Position numbers and translations under genes: made by a program
Shown: in pieces, positions 47,331 to 56,865 of the stretch
Layout of the letters: every line of letters starts with the position of its first letter
Numbering within the stretch: the first letter of the stretch is position 1
Source: Nitrospira sp. CR1.3
GTDB lineage: Bacteria; Nitrospirota; Nitrospiria; Nitrospirales; Nitrospiraceae
DNA: 64,000 nt
Assembly (NCBI GenBank): GCA_014055525.1
Contig: WIAH01000017.1
Location: forward strand, 1-64,000
Reading direction: 5' to 3'
Notes under the pieces: generated by a model
Databases searched by the model: none
The model's input: the letters and a program-made list of their open reading frames with translations, nothing else
What the model was told of the DNA's origin: nothing

Positions 47331-47450
47331 GTAGTATCGGGACCACTATCTCGGCTGGACGGGCCGCCGATTTCAGAATTCTCAGGAGGCTGCGCGCGAA
47401 CTTCTGTCCAGCCGGGACTCTTTCGCTTCTGTCGTACAGGAGGTGACGCC

Positions 47451-47957
47451 ATGTCGCGGAAACGACAGTCGTCATTGAGGTTTTTGTTTTCCGTTCTACT
47501 CGTGTTGACGGGTGGGCTGGCGTGGGCTGAGGAGGGCACCATCGGCGTCCATCATGGCCTGAGCGGAGTGATCATCAAGATCCAGTCCGGTGTTCTTTTC
47601 GTCAAAACGCCTCACAGCTTGCAGTCCCGCTCCATCAGCCCCAACAAAGCGGATCGCGTCGGACTTCACCAGGCCAAGACGGGTGAAGCCGTCTTGATGC
47701 TGGTTGACTCCGGTAACGTCCTGTTGGACGTGGCCAGGGTCGATCGTCCCATGACGGATCATCGCGTGGTTGCGGGGACGCTCCACTACACCGATCCCTA
47801 CTGGTCCGAGATTCTGATTTCCACGCCCGAAGGGTATGAGCGCTTCGACGTTGATGCCCTTGCGGGAAGTAAGCTGTCGGTTTTTCAAGACGGCACGCCG
47901 GTGATGGTCGAATTGGACGCAGATAACATGATGATCGACATCCACCGGGCCCGCTGA
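47451..47957 (+). CDS. Small secreted beta-rich protein, unknown function
   Basis: The 168-residue protein has a signal peptide ending AWAEEG and an ideal ACAGGAGGTGACGCC site. The mature part is strand-rich: LSGVIIKIQSGVLFVKTPHS, EAVLMLVDSGNVLLDVARV, and FQDGTPVMVELDADNMMIDI. This looks like one or two small beta-barrel modules. It is third in the row of secreted genes downstream of the two-component system. Confidence 0.74.
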   Translation: MSRKRQSSLRFLFSVLLVLTGGLAWAEEGTIGVHHGLSGVIIKIQSGVLFVKTPHSLQSRSISPNKADRVGLHQAKTGEAVLMLVDSGNVLLDVARVDRPMTDHRVVAGTLHYTDPYWSEILISTPEGYERFDVDALAGSKLSVFQDGTPVMVELDADNMMIDIHRAR

Positions 47958-48012
47958 ATCCGGTCGGGCCTCATCTTGACTTGAACCGACGTGCCTCGTA
48001 CGATTCATCCCT

Positions 48013-48052
48013 AAAAAAGGAGCGCCCGTCTTTGATCAGGGGCGGGCGCCCT
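48013..48052 (-). terminator. Hairpin with T6 on the minus strand
   Basis: GGAGCGCCCGTC (48019-48030) pairs with GGCGGGCGCCCT (48041-48052), with one mismatch. On the minus strand the stem is followed by TTTTTT (48018-48013). This is a rho-independent terminator shape, but the nearby genes run the other way. Confidence 0.5.
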
Positions 48053-48098
48053 CTTACCCATCGCCAACGTCAAGCGCGAACACAGCACGGTCGACACG

Positions 48099-48884
48099 AT
48101 GACCCGTCGCCTTGGCTGGATTCTCACGTTCGTCCTTGTCTCCACAGAGCTTGAGTGGGGCGGGTATGATGCGGTCTGGCCGAAGGATCGTCTCGCGCAA
48201 TCGAGCGCCGAGCTGCAGCAAATCGTCGATCTGGAAAATACCGCCAGGCTGCTGGCCATCCTCCTCGACTCGGGACGCTCGGTGATTAACGAAAACCTGC
48301 CGCCGCCGGAAAGTCTCGGTCAGACTCTGATTGTGCCGCCCGACCTCTTTGAACGGCAACTGATTGAAATGTTCCTCAGCCGATCAGGAACGGATCTTCA
48401 CGACCTGGATCATGCCAAGCTCCCCGCACGCGGCAAGCGGCTATTACGGGAACTTATCGCCGTCAGCAAGGAAGTTGTCGTCGAGGCGCAACCAAGCAGG
48501 TCGCGGGCACCCGTCGACGACAAAGAACTGATTCCTGCTGTCTTCGGCGCGAGAGCGGCGGCCCGCTTCAGCAATCGAACCGGAGTGCGATTGAAGCAGA
48601 CCGCCCTCGCGCCGCGCAACCCGGCGAACGCGCCGGATTCTTCGGAAAGGCTTGCGCTTGAAGCGTTTGCGGATTCAAACTATCCGAGAGAAAAGGTCAT
48701 TAGCGAAGTTACGGTGAAGAGCGACTCGTTGCGACTAATGTACCCTCTCTATACGACCAGACACTGCCTTGATTGCCATGGAGATCCGAAGGGTGAACGG
48801 GACAGGTTGGGCTATCCTCGCGAAGGGCTCAAACTGGGCCAGAACGCCGGCGCCATCAGCGTTATGATTCCGCTCAAGCCATGA
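48099..48884 (+). CDS. DUF3365 protein with a c-type heme site
   Basis: The 261-residue protein has a hydrophobic N-terminus and a DUF3365 (Tll0287-like) domain at about 110-260. The heme c motif CLDCH is at 223-227, within YTTRHCLDCHGDPKG, followed by LGYPREGLKLGQNAGAISVMIP. Such domains are PAS-like heme sensors or electron carriers outside the cytosol. The stop overlaps the start of the protease/SUMF1 gene (ATGA), so the two products are made together. Confidence 0.85.
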   Translation: MTRRLGWILTFVLVSTELEWGGYDAVWPKDRLAQSSAELQQIVDLENTARLLAILLDSGRSVINENLPPPESLGQTLIVPPDLFERQLIEMFLSRSGTDLHDLDHAKLPARGKRLLRELIAVSKEVVVEAQPSRSRAPVDDKELIPAVFGARAAARFSNRTGVRLKQTALAPRNPANAPDSSERLALEAFADSNYPREKVISEVTVKSDSLRLMYPLYTTRHCLDCHGDPKGERDRLGYPREGLKLGQNAGAISVMIPLKP

Positions 48885-50458
48885 GACACCTCACCGTCCT
48901 CCTCTCGCTGCTGTGTACCGCCGTCGCGGTCCCGCTCCAGGGTGCGGAACGGATCGCCGCCCCCGCAGAAAAGCCCGCTGGCAGCGGGGTCATCGTCCAC
49001 AGCGACGGATACATCCTGACCGCCCATCACGTGGTGGCCAATGCCAAACGCATCGTGGTGGTGACGGCAGGCGAGTTCCGAGCGCCGGCCATCCTGGTGA
49101 GCGCGGACGCGGAACATGATCTCGCTCTGCTCAAGATCGAGACCGTCGGATTGACTGAAGCGCCGATCGGCTATGCCGGATCCGTCCGACTCGACCAGGA
49201 AATCGTGACCGTCGGCTTCCCTTTTGGATTGAAAGACGTTTCGGTGACCCGCGGCCGAATTGCCGCCGTCCGAACCAAAGGCGTCCAACGGGTCTTCCAA
49301 GTGGACGCCGCCATAAATCCGGGTAATAGCGGAGGCGCGCTGTTCACCAGGCGCGGCGAGGTCATCGGCGTGCTCACCACAAAGTTTACACACCCGTCCG
49401 GCATCGTTCCGGAAGGGATGGCCTTCGCGGTCCCGATCAGCTATGCGACGCCCTTGCTCGCCAATATTCCGGATTTCGATTTCACCGCCATCGGCAGGAG
49501 CCGAAAGCATTCCAGGGCCTCCCCGAAGGAAGCCCTCGCCGAAGACTTGACCCGGACGACGGTGCGCATCGAGACGATGCGCATGGCGGACCAACCGGCA
49601 GCTCTACCGGTTACACCGCCTGCCCACCAGCTGCCGCCAACACAGATCCAGCCGGCGCCGGTTGGCCGCGCGGGACCAGCGGGTGACCCCAACGTAATCA
49701 AGGCAAACGAGCAGTTGCGGGCGGCACAGCAGGAAGAAACCGGCCGACTGTCTCAACAGGGCACCGCCATACCAGCCGGTATGCTCCTCGTTCCCGGCGG
49801 CGAATTCGTGATGGGCGCGGAAGACCTCGCGCCGGACACGCGACCGATGCACCGGGTCATGCTCGGATCGTTCTGGCTCGATCGCTACAAAGTCACCAAC
49901 GGGGAGTATCGTGGTTGCGTGGACGGAGGAGGTTGCCTGCCGCCAAAGGACCGGCGCACTTTTGACGATGCTGAGCGTGTTCAGCACCCAGTGGTCAATG
50001 TCACGTGGACGCAGGCAAGAAACTACTGTCACTGGAAGGGCAAGCGTTTACCGACCGAAGCGGAATGGGAGAAAGCCGCGCGCGGCACGGACGCTCGTCG
50101 CTATCCTTGGGGCAACACTACCGACCCGAGCTTCCATCGCCCCAAGAACGGAGAAACAAGCACCTTGACCAACGGGACCGAGCCGGTGGGCAGTCGGCCC
50201 GCCAATGTGTCTCCATACGGAATCTTCGACATGGTCGGCAGCGTTTCGGAGTGGGTCAAGGACTGGTACGCTGAAGACTTTTACCAGGTTTCCCCATCCC
50301 ACGACCCTCAAGGCCCGGTTCGCGGGTCCTTCCGGGTCCTGCGCGGCGGGGAGTTGAGCGAACGCCCGCTCGAGCATCATGTCAGCATCAGAGGGTGGGA
50401 CGAGATGACGTACTGGGGACCGACACTAGGGATTCGGTGCGCCCTCGACGCGCCCTGA
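48881..50458 (+). CDS. Trypsin-like protease fused to a SUMF1/FGE-like domain
   Basis: The 525-residue protein has a signal peptide, a trypsin-like domain at about 30-220 with His50 (TAHHVV), Asp80 (EHDLALL) and Ser150 (NPGNSGG), a Pro-rich linker (about 250-290), and a SUMF1/FGE-type domain at 300-522 (GMLLVPGGEFVMGAED, RLPTEAEWEKAARG, FDMVGSVSEWVKDWY, LGIRCALD). The protease triad is complete but there is no PDZ domain. The Cys pair of true formylglycine-generating enzymes is missing, so this domain is probably a binding fold. Confidence 0.9.
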   Translation: MRHLTVLLSLLCTAVAVPLQGAERIAAPAEKPAGSGVIVHSDGYILTAHHVVANAKRIVVVTAGEFRAPAILVSADAEHDLALLKIETVGLTEAPIGYAGSVRLDQEIVTVGFPFGLKDVSVTRGRIAAVRTKGVQRVFQVDAAINPGNSGGALFTRRGEVIGVLTTKFTHPSGIVPEGMAFAVPISYATPLLANIPDFDFTAIGRSRKHSRASPKEALAEDLTRTTVRIETMRMADQPAALPVTPPAHQLPPTQIQPAPVGRAGPAGDPNVIKANEQLRAAQQEETGRLSQQGTAIPAGMLLVPGGEFVMGAEDLAPDTRPMHRVMLGSFWLDRYKVTNGEYRGCVDGGGCLPPKDRRTFDDAERVQHPVVNVTWTQARNYCHWKGKRLPTEAEWEKAARGTDARRYPWGNTTDPSFHRPKNGETSTLTNGTEPVGSRPANVSPYGIFDMVGSVSEWVKDWYAEDFYQVSPSHDPQGPVRGSFRVLRGGELSERPLEHHVSIRGWDEMTYWGPTLGIRCALDAP

Positions 50459-50472
50459 CTTTCCGCATTCGA

Positions 50473-53154
50473 CTACTCCCCCGATTGTTGAATCAGCTTC
50501 GCAACCAGTCCCGTCCATCCCGTCTGGTGGGCGGCCCCGACGCCCGCGCCGTTGTCCCCGTGGAAGTATTCGTAGAACAAGACATTGTCGCGCCAATGCT
50601 GGTCGCGTTGGAACAGATCCATCCCACCGAACACCGGGCGTCTGCCCTCCTGATCTTTCAGGAAAATACGCGTGAGACGCCGTGAGAGCTCGCCGGCCAC
50701 CTCCCACAGCGTATGCTGGCTGCCAGATCCCGTCGGGTATTCCACCTTGAACTGATCGCCGAGATAGTAGTGAAACTTCTGCAGCGATTCGATCAGGAGA
50801 TAGTTGACGGGAAACCAGATCGGGCCCCGCCAATTGGAATTGCCTCCGAACAGCCCGTTGCTCGACTCCGCCGGCTCATAGTCCACGCGATGCTCAATGC
50901 CCATCACCGAGAGAACGTAGGGATGATCCTTGTGATACCGCGACAGGGCGCGGATGCCGTAGGGCGACAGAAACTCCTGCTCATCGAGCATGTAGCGGAG
51001 CACCGACTGCAGCCGCTTTCGATGCACGAGAGAGAGAAACCGCCGTACGCCTCCATCGTAGGTTTGCGTTTCGACATGTTGTGAAAATTCCGGACGGTTC
51101 TCGATAAACCACTGCATGCGGTGCTTGAAACGCGGCAGGCGGTCCACCAGCTCCGAGTCCAACGTTTCGACCGCGAAGAGGGGGATGAGGCCGACCATCG
51201 ACCGTACTTTCAAGTGGCGGGTTTCTCCGTTGGGCAGGTGAAGAACATCGTAGAAAAATCCGTCCTCGCGGTCCCAGAGCTCGACCTTTTCGCCGCCGAT
51301 GTTGTTCATCGCGCGGCAGATATAGACGAAGTGCTCGAAAAACTTGCTCGCGACGTCTTCATAGGCGACGTTGTCGCGGGCGAGTTCAAGCGCGATGCTC
51401 AACATGTTCAGGCAGTACATGCCCATCCAGCTCGTCGCGTCGGATTGTTCGATGTGGCCGCCGGTCGGGACCGGCGCGCTCCTGTCAAAGACACCGATGT
51501 TGTCCAGTCCCAGGAACCCGCCTTGAAAGATGTTCTTGCCCTCGGCGTCTTTGCGGTTCACCCACCAGGTAAAGTTCAGCAACAGCTTGTGGAACACCCG
51601 TTCGAGAAACCGGCGGTCACCGACGCCCTTCCGCTTCTTGTCGATCTTGTAGACGCGCCAGGTGGCCCAGGCATGTACCGGGGGATTCACGTCGCCGAAG
51701 GCCCATTCGTAGGCTGGGATTTGTCCGTTCGGATGCATGTACCATTCGCGCAGCATCAGCACGAGTTGCTCTTTCGCAAACGTCGGATCGACGAGGGCAA
51801 GCGGGATGCAGTGGAAGGCCAGATCCCAGGCCGCGTACCAGGGATATTCCCACTTGTCCGGCATGGAGATCACGTCCGCATTGTACAGATGGGTCCAGTC
51901 GGAATTCCGGGCGTGAAGGCGCTCCTTCGGGGGCTCCGGGCCCATCGGATCGCCCTTGAGCCATCGGTTCACGTCGTAGTGATAAAACTGCTTGTTCCAT
52001 AACATTCCCGCAAAGGCCTGGCGCTGTACGCGCCGCGCGTCCTCCGAGAGACCGGCGGGGGCCAGCCCGTCGTAATATTCGTTCGCCTCCCGGATACGTT
52101 GCGAAAAGACGGACTCGAAGGTCTGCTCGGAAAACTCGACCGGCCGTGTGTCGTTGGTCAATCGCAGCCGGATGGTCTCGACCGCGCCGGGACCGAGCGT
52201 CAAAATGTAATGCGCGGCGGCCTTGCTTCCGATGCGGTCGGGATTGACCGCGTCCTTTTCGCCCCGCACGACGTAATCATGGAAACTGTCTTTGACGTAG
52301 CGCGCGCACTCCTCATCTCCGAAGAGGCGACGGCTGTTGGTCTCATTTTCGGTAAAGAGGACCGCCGGCCGGCCGTCGCAAAGGAGCCTGCGAAGCCCGT
52401 AATATTCATGATGGGTTTCGACCACGCTCATCTGACCGATCCCTTCTGCCTGGGTCAGCCGCGGGCGCCGCACGTCCGATCCCCACGACCAGGTATTGCG
52501 ATACCAGAGCGTCGGCAGGACCGTCAGTTCGGCTGCCTCCGGGCCCCGATTCACCACCTGAATGCGGATGCAGAGGTCCTCCGGCGTACTCTTGGCGTAT
52601 TCCACGAAGACGTCGAAATAGCGCTGGCCGTCGAAGAGGCCGCAATCCATGAGCTCGAACTCCAGGTCTGATCGTCCGCGCCGGCGATTTTCTTCGACGA
52701 GGTGCGTATACGGAAAGGCCGCCTGAGGATATTTGTAGAGGTACTTCATGTACGAATGCGTCGGCGTGGAATCGAGATAGAAGTAATATTCCTTCACATC
52801 TTCGCCATGATTGCCCTCCGGACCGCCTAAACCGAACAATCGCTCCTTCAAGATGGCGTCCCGCCCATTCCACAGGGCGATGGCGAAGCAGATGTATTGG
52901 TGGCGGTCGCAGATGCCGGCGAGGCCGTCTTCGTTCCAACGATAGGCCCGGGACCGGGCGTGATCGTGAGGAAGGGCTTCCCAAGCCGTCCCGGAAGCGC
53001 TGTAGTCTTCGCGGACGGTGCCCCAGGCTCGTTCACTCAAGTACGGTCCCCACCGTTTCCAATGGACCAGACGCTGGGCGTCTTCATCGAGACGCTGCTG
53101 TTCGGCGAGGCGTGGGGCGGGCGACGGCGGAGCGGACTGACGGCGAGAAGCCAT
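50473..53154 (-). CDS. GH63-like glucosidase
   Basis: The 893-residue protein begins at an ATG 5 bases after GAGGGATC. It has an N-terminal beta-sandwich part ([41 protein letters not shown]) and a C-terminal alpha-barrel with [42 protein letters not shown] and [19 protein letters not shown]. These match the GH63/MGH-type glycosidases that act on glucosylglycerate or related glucosides. No signal peptide, so it is cytosolic. It is last in the long minus-strand series. Confidence 0.86.
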   Translation of the reverse strand: MASRRQSAPPSPAPRLAEQQRLDEDAQRLVHWKRWGPYLSERAWGTVREDYSASGTAWEALPHDHARSRAYRWNEDGLAGICDRHQYICFAIALWNGRDAILKERLFGLGGPEGNHGEDVKEYYFYLDSTPTHSYMKYLYKYPQAAFPYTHLVEENRRRGRSDLEFELMDCGLFDGQRYFDVFVEYAKSTPEDLCIRIQVVNRGPEAAELTVLPTLWYRNTWSWGSDVRRPRLTQAEGIGQMSVVETHHEYYGLRRLLCDGRPAVLFTENETNSRRLFGDEECARYVKDSFHDYVVRGEKDAVNPDRIGSKAAAHYILTLGPGAVETIRLRLTNDTRPVEFSEQTFESVFSQRIREANEYYDGLAPAGLSEDARRVQRQAFAGMLWNKQFYHYDVNRWLKGDPMGPEPPKERLHARNSDWTHLYNADVISMPDKWEYPWYAAWDLAFHCIPLALVDPTFAKEQLVLMLREWYMHPNGQIPAYEWAFGDVNPPVHAWATWRVYKIDKKRKGVGDRRFLERVFHKLLLNFTWWVNRKDAEGKNIFQGGFLGLDNIGVFDRSAPVPTGGHIEQSDATSWMGMYCLNMLSIALELARDNVAYEDVASKFFEHFVYICRAMNNIGGEKVELWDREDGFFYDVLHLPNGETRHLKVRSMVGLIPLFAVETLDSELVDRLPRFKHRMQWFIENRPEFSQHVETQTYDGGVRRFLSLVHRKRLQSVLRYMLDEQEFLSPYGIRALSRYHKDHPYVLSVMGIEHRVDYEPAESSNGLFGGNSNWRGPIWFPVNYLLIESLQKFHYYLGDQFKVEYPTGSGSQHTLWEVAGELSRRLTRIFLKDQEGRRPVFGGMDLFQRDQHWRDNVLFYEYFHGDNGAGVGAAHQTGWTGLVAKLIQQSGE

Positions 53155-53284
53155 ACGATCCCTCAATGTTGTGTCCCGTTGAACAGGCGATTCAGTAGTC
53201 TTCTCCGGACAATGCTAGAGTCAGCACTCGCTGTTTGCAAGGGTTGAACCCTAGCACCGGCCTTCTCTATGCTCGCAGCAGGCG

Positions 53285-54544
53285 CTACTTTGCAATGGCG
53301 ATGGCCGGCGTCGGATACCTCGTCAAGTCCGTCACGGTCATTTGGAATAGGTTCGACAAGACGGCGAAGGCTTCCTGATTCCAACTCGGCACCATCCCCT
53401 GGCTCACCGGAAATTTCCTGATCGAGTAATGCCGGTCGTCGAACTGGACCGAGAATTCATAGCCGTTCGGCTTGGACGACGATTCCTCGATTTCAAGCGT
53501 CTTCGCAGGATTCCTGGCCACGGTTCCAGTCCTGGGATCGGGAGAGACCATTGTCTCGGGCTCCTCCTCGATGCTGCGCGCGACGAATCCGATGATCGCG
53601 TTCATGCTGCGAAGCAGGACCGAACCATGGAACGGATAGTCGCCGCCGGGGAATCCGGTCCGGATATCCACCATGACATAATCCGGAGGATATCGCTGAG
53701 CCTCTTCGTGCAGTCGCCGGCGCTCGTCATTGGACAGCCGGCTCGGATCGTAATTGGCGATGAGCAACCGCCCGACGGCTTTTCGCCTCACAGTGTGAAC
53801 TTTACCTTCGATGTCGCCTTCCCAGCGAAAGCCTTTTTCCAATGCCGTCACGACTTCATCGGGATTCGGGGGCCGACTCGTCCGAACGGTCTGGGACTCT
53901 TCAAACATCACAGGCCCGACGTGGAGTTTCCGTTGCTCGTCCAGACTCGCCAGGTGCAGCAGGCGGCGTCGGAACTCCACGTAGCCTTCTCCCTGCGACG
54001 GCTGATTGAACAAGAGCCGCGGTCCTTCATCCGCCTCGACCGCGATGCCTCTGGCCATCAGACGCAGCACCATGTTGATATCGTAGCCCTGTCTCACAAG
54101 AAACTCGAACTTGTCCTCATCGAGCGGTCTGAGCACGCGCTTTGTGAATTCTTCCCCGGTGATTGGAACGATCGTGATCGTGGGATTCTCGGCGACCGTG
54201 GCGCTGTATTGCAGATTGAGGGCCCGCTCCGCGGCCTCAGGCGCAGGACCCAAACCGCCGCTGATGCCGGCGTTCGTTCTGAAGTCGAACGTCGCCGCGA
54301 CGCTGGAGACGGCGGTAAAATGCACCGGCCGGTGATGGCGGGCGCGCGCGATGTTCAGCAGCAGCAGATCCGCTTCCACATAACTGACCGTGCGGTCGTA
54401 CTCGATCACCGCCCGATGCATGGCGATGGGAGAAAGGCAGCCGGTCAAGAGGCACAGGACGGTTGAGGTTAAGGCTGAGGCTGAGGAAATTCTCGCAAGA
54501 GAACCGGCCTTCTCATGAATGACCTTTTCATCTTGCTTCCCCAT
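53285..54544 (-). CDS. Lipoprotein, unknown function
   Basis: The 419-residue protein has lipobox LLTGC (Cys36) after a long n-region. The mature part includes VSYVEADLLLLNIARARHHRPVHF near residue 52 and TITIVPITGEEFTKRVL, then LVRQGYDINMVLRLM. It ends in a strand-rich domain with YEFSVQFDDRHYSIRKFP. Part of the signal peptide (SSASALTSTVL) is encoded by a copy of the GAGG-type repeat found just upstream. The start is preceded by GAGGAAATGCG. Function unknown. Confidence 0.72.
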   Translation of the reverse strand: MGKQDEKVIHEKAGSLARISSASALTSTVLCLLTGCLSPIAMHRAVIEYDRTVSYVEADLLLLNIARARHHRPVHFTAVSSVAATFDFRTNAGISGGLGPAPEAAERALNLQYSATVAENPTITIVPITGEEFTKRVLRPLDEDKFEFLVRQGYDINMVLRLMARGIAVEADEGPRLLFNQPSQGEGYVEFRRRLLHLASLDEQRKLHVGPVMFEESQTVRTSRPPNPDEVVTALEKGFRWEGDIEGKVHTVRRKAVGRLLIANYDPSRLSNDERRRLHEEAQRYPPDYVMVDIRTGFPGGDYPFHGSVLLRSMNAIIGFVARSIEEEPETMVSPDPRTGTVARNPAKTLEIEESSSKPNGYEFSVQFDDRHYSIRKFPVSQGMVPSWNQEAFAVLSNLFQMTVTDLTRYPTPAIAIAK

Positions 54545-54618
54545 CGCATTTCCTCGACCTCAACCTTGGCCTATCTGCGAGATTGTCTCTGCTCAACCTT
54601 AACCTCAGCCTCGACCTG
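54463..54618 (-). repeat. Stop-anchored short-period repeats around a lipoprotein start
   Basis: Forward-strand CTCAACCTTAACCTCAGCCT at 54589-54608 (in a longer arm, 54589-54614) and CCTCGACCTCAACCTTGGCC at 54552-54571 are in one orientation. GGTTGAGGTTAAGGCTGAGG at 54463-54482 is in the other. The first arm begins 6 bases after the stop of the molybdoprotein gene. The far arm lies inside the lipoprotein coding sequence. Units vary around a 6-base period. Confidence 0.55.
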
Positions 54619-54620
54619 TT

Positions 54621-55391
54621 TCAAATTCCCGCGTACCATTCATACCCCTGGTCTTCCCAATACCCGCCTTTTCCGCCTCTAATGCCGGCGAGCGACTCCA
54701 CCAACTCGATCCGCTCCACGTACTTCGCCTGCTTATAGCCCAGCTGACGTTCAAACCGCAGACGGAGCGGCGCGCCGTGAGGGATGTCGAGCGGGTCGCC
54801 GTTCAACTCATAGGCCAGAATCGTTTGAGGATGGTAGAGATCTTGAACCGCCATGCTCTCATAATAGGCGATCCCTTCGTCGTCCACATCGGCACAATGG
54901 AAGACAGCATACTTGGCGTTGGGTAACGGCTGAACTTTGTGCATGAGATCCCCAAGCGGCACGCCGGTCCACTTGCCGATGGCGCTCCATCCTTCCACAC
55001 AGTCGTGCCGGGTAATCTGTGTTCGCGCCGGCATCTCTTTTAGCGCTGCAAGGGAGAAGCTGATCGGCGTTCGGACCAGACCGTCGATCTTCACTTCCCA
55101 GGCCTCAAAATTTTGTCCCGCCCTTTCGACGTAGGTTTGAGTGCTTGGATCGGTATTCCCGTTCGCGGGAAATATCGAAGAGATGTCCGCCTCACTGTAT
55201 TCCTTTGCCAGAGCGGTGGTCGGCGTGATCGCTCGCTGTACCAAATCGGTCAGTTTCTCTGCCTTGTTCAGAATCCCGGGGAACCAGCTGCTCTGCGTAA
55301 GGTTGTCGCAGCCGGCGAGTGCAACAAGACTTGCGGCGCCCAGGGTACCCTTGAGGAATTGTCGGCGTTTCATCGCTCGTTCATGCTTCAT
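54621..55391 (-). CDS. Molybdopterin-dependent oxidoreductase (sulfite oxidase/MsrP fold), Tat-exported
   Basis: The 256-residue protein has a twin-arginine-like signal MKRRQFLKGTLG with AGC, and a sulfite oxidase fold. The predicted Mo-ligand Cys is in RHDCVEGWSAIGKWTGVPL, with LEMPA-type and HGAPLRLRFERQLGYKQAKYV motifs. A short N-terminal extension precedes the domain. It should act in the periplasm with the cytochrome b encoded immediately upstream, with which it overlaps by four bases. Substrate unknown. Confidence 0.88.
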   Translation of the reverse strand: MKHERAMKRRQFLKGTLGAASLVALAGCDNLTQSSWFPGILNKAEKLTDLVQRAITPTTALAKEYSEADISSIFPANGNTDPSTQTYVERAGQNFEAWEVKIDGLVRTPISFSLAALKEMPARTQITRHDCVEGWSAIGKWTGVPLGDLMHKVQPLPNAKYAVFHCADVDDEGIAYYESMAVQDLYHPQTILAYELNGDPLDIPHGAPLRLRFERQLGYKQAKYVERIELVESLAGIRGGKGGYWEDQGYEWYAGI

Positions 55392-56302
55392 GATTGCACT
55401 CCTTCATGCTCATGCTTGACGATAAACCACCCCGTGACCATCGATCGCATGTTGTTGAAGAACCCTGTCAGGATGACTTGAGACAGGTGGATGACTATGA
55501 AACCGACGAAAGAAAAGCAGGCAATGAAGTGAATTGTCCGCGCCGCCTGCCTACCGCCGAAGATGGTCAGGAGCCAGGGGAAGGCCGTGTCGATCGTTGG
55601 CGACATGGTCAGGCCGGTCAGCACGATCAGCGGCGCCAGTCCGAAGATCACGCCCAGATACGCGATCTTTTGCAACACATTGTAACGCTTCGCCTCCTCG
55701 CCTTTCGGGTGATGCAGCGCAATGTGATCCTTCACGGCCTGACCGATCTGCCGCAGATCCCGCCCAGTCGGCAACAAGTCTCGTTTGACGTGGCGACTGA
55801 TGACGGCATAGGCCGCGAAGAGCAGGCCGTTGATCACGAAGACCCAGGCGAAAAAAAGATGCCACTGTCGCCCCATTGCGAGCCACCTGGTGCTCGGCAC
55901 CGTGGCCCAGGCGGGAAACGCCCGACCGCTGTTGTTCGAATAGCCGAGGACTCCAGTGGTGTCGAATTGATGGCCCAGGATCGTGGTGATGCCTTTGACC
56001 TCTCCGCTTTCAGTCCTCATCGGACGGATCGACAGCAGGGGCTTGTCGCGGTCCGAACGGTCGCCCCAATAGAGCGCCGGGTGCGCGTTGAATATCTGCA
56101 GCCCGCTCATGATGAGGATGAAGAGACAAGGGACATTGAGCCAATGGCTGATCCGTACCGGTAACCGGTGGCGGTAGATGCGTTCGACCCTGACAGCGGA
56201 GGGGATTGCCGGCGACGCTTCTTGCCTCATGGAAACTGGAGCAGCCATTGACCCGATCTTGCCTTCTGTCACGTGGTCTGGAGCTTCGAGTTGTTGGAGC
56301 AT
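55388..56302 (-). CDS. Cytochrome b561-type membrane protein
   Basis: The 304-residue protein has four or more membrane helices with His in likely heme positions: LPVRISHWLNVPCLFILIMSG, GRQWHLFFAWVFVINGLLF, and ARTIHFIACFSFVGFIVIHLSQV. This is the Ni-Fe hydrogenase/formate dehydrogenase type cytochrome b fold. AAGGAG precedes the ATG. It probably moves electrons between the quinone pool and the molybdenum protein encoded next. It is not a YedZ-type ferric reductase fold. Confidence 0.88.
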   Translation of the reverse strand: MLQQLEAPDHVTEGKIGSMAAPVSMRQEASPAIPSAVRVERIYRHRLPVRISHWLNVPCLFILIMSGLQIFNAHPALYWGDRSDRDKPLLSIRPMRTESGEVKGITTILGHQFDTTGVLGYSNNSGRAFPAWATVPSTRWLAMGRQWHLFFAWVFVINGLLFAAYAVISRHVKRDLLPTGRDLRQIGQAVKDHIALHHPKGEEAKRYNVLQKIAYLGVIFGLAPLIVLTGLTMSPTIDTAFPWLLTIFGGRQAARTIHFIACFSFVGFIVIHLSQVILTGFFNNMRSMVTGWFIVKHEHEGVQS

Positions 56303-56402
56303 GGCGGTTCTCCTTCTGTCGAATGGCCTGGATCAACGCCCTCTACGTTCAATGAGAATCAGTCGGCTCTTGACGCGGTTTCTTACGAACGAAGAAGGAG
56401 GC

Positions 56403-56864
56403 CTAGTGGGTGACGTGATTGGTCTTGCCGACCTCAGGCCAATTTTGGTCGGCCTTCTTGATGTAGCCTTGGATATCCAGGAGCCAGAGGGCGCGGACGG
56501 TGCCATTGTAATTGAGGTACAGCTTATCCCCCACTACGGTAAAGGCTGCGGGATCGATGGCAGCTTTGTACCCCTTCGCCATGCCGAAGGCGCAGAACCC
56601 GCGGTACTGAGGGGAGAATTTCTCAGGGGCGGCAAGGAACTTTTCACGATTCGCGGCTGATGAGAACAGAAATACCGAGCCGAGGTGATCGGCTCGGTAT
56701 TGATTCGATCCCCGCACCGGTTTCATCTCCGTGAAATAGGCGACTGGATCATAGCCGTCGATTGCAATGCCGTTCCTCTCAAAGTACGCACCGGCAAAAG
56801 ATGCTGTGCCGGAACACATGGCCCACAGCACCATGCCGCACAGGATCAGCTGAACTGTTTTCAT
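56403..56864 (-). CDS. YHS-domain secreted protein
   Basis: The 153-residue protein has a signal peptide ending TASFAGA and a YHS-type domain: IAIDGYDPVAYFTEMKPVRG, then FLFSSAANREKFLAAPEKFSPQYRGFCAFGMAKG. These small domains bind metals in some proteins. The ATG at 56864 follows the stop of the dehydrogenase gene at once, so they are co-transcribed. Its role next to the molybdenum protein is unknown. Confidence 0.88.
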   Translation of the reverse strand: MKTVQLILCGMVLWAMCSGTASFAGAYFERNGIAIDGYDPVAYFTEMKPVRGSNQYRADHLGSVFLFSSAANREKFLAAPEKFSPQYRGFCAFGMAKGYKAAIDPAAFTVVGDKLYLNYNGTVRALWLLDIQGYIKKADQNWPEVGKTNHVTH

Positions 56865-56865
56865 C

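Noticed and set aside
53429-54466. 345-residue plus-strand frame opposite the lipoprotein at 53285
   Set aside because: Shadow frame; the minus-strand product has a lipobox and ordered domains.
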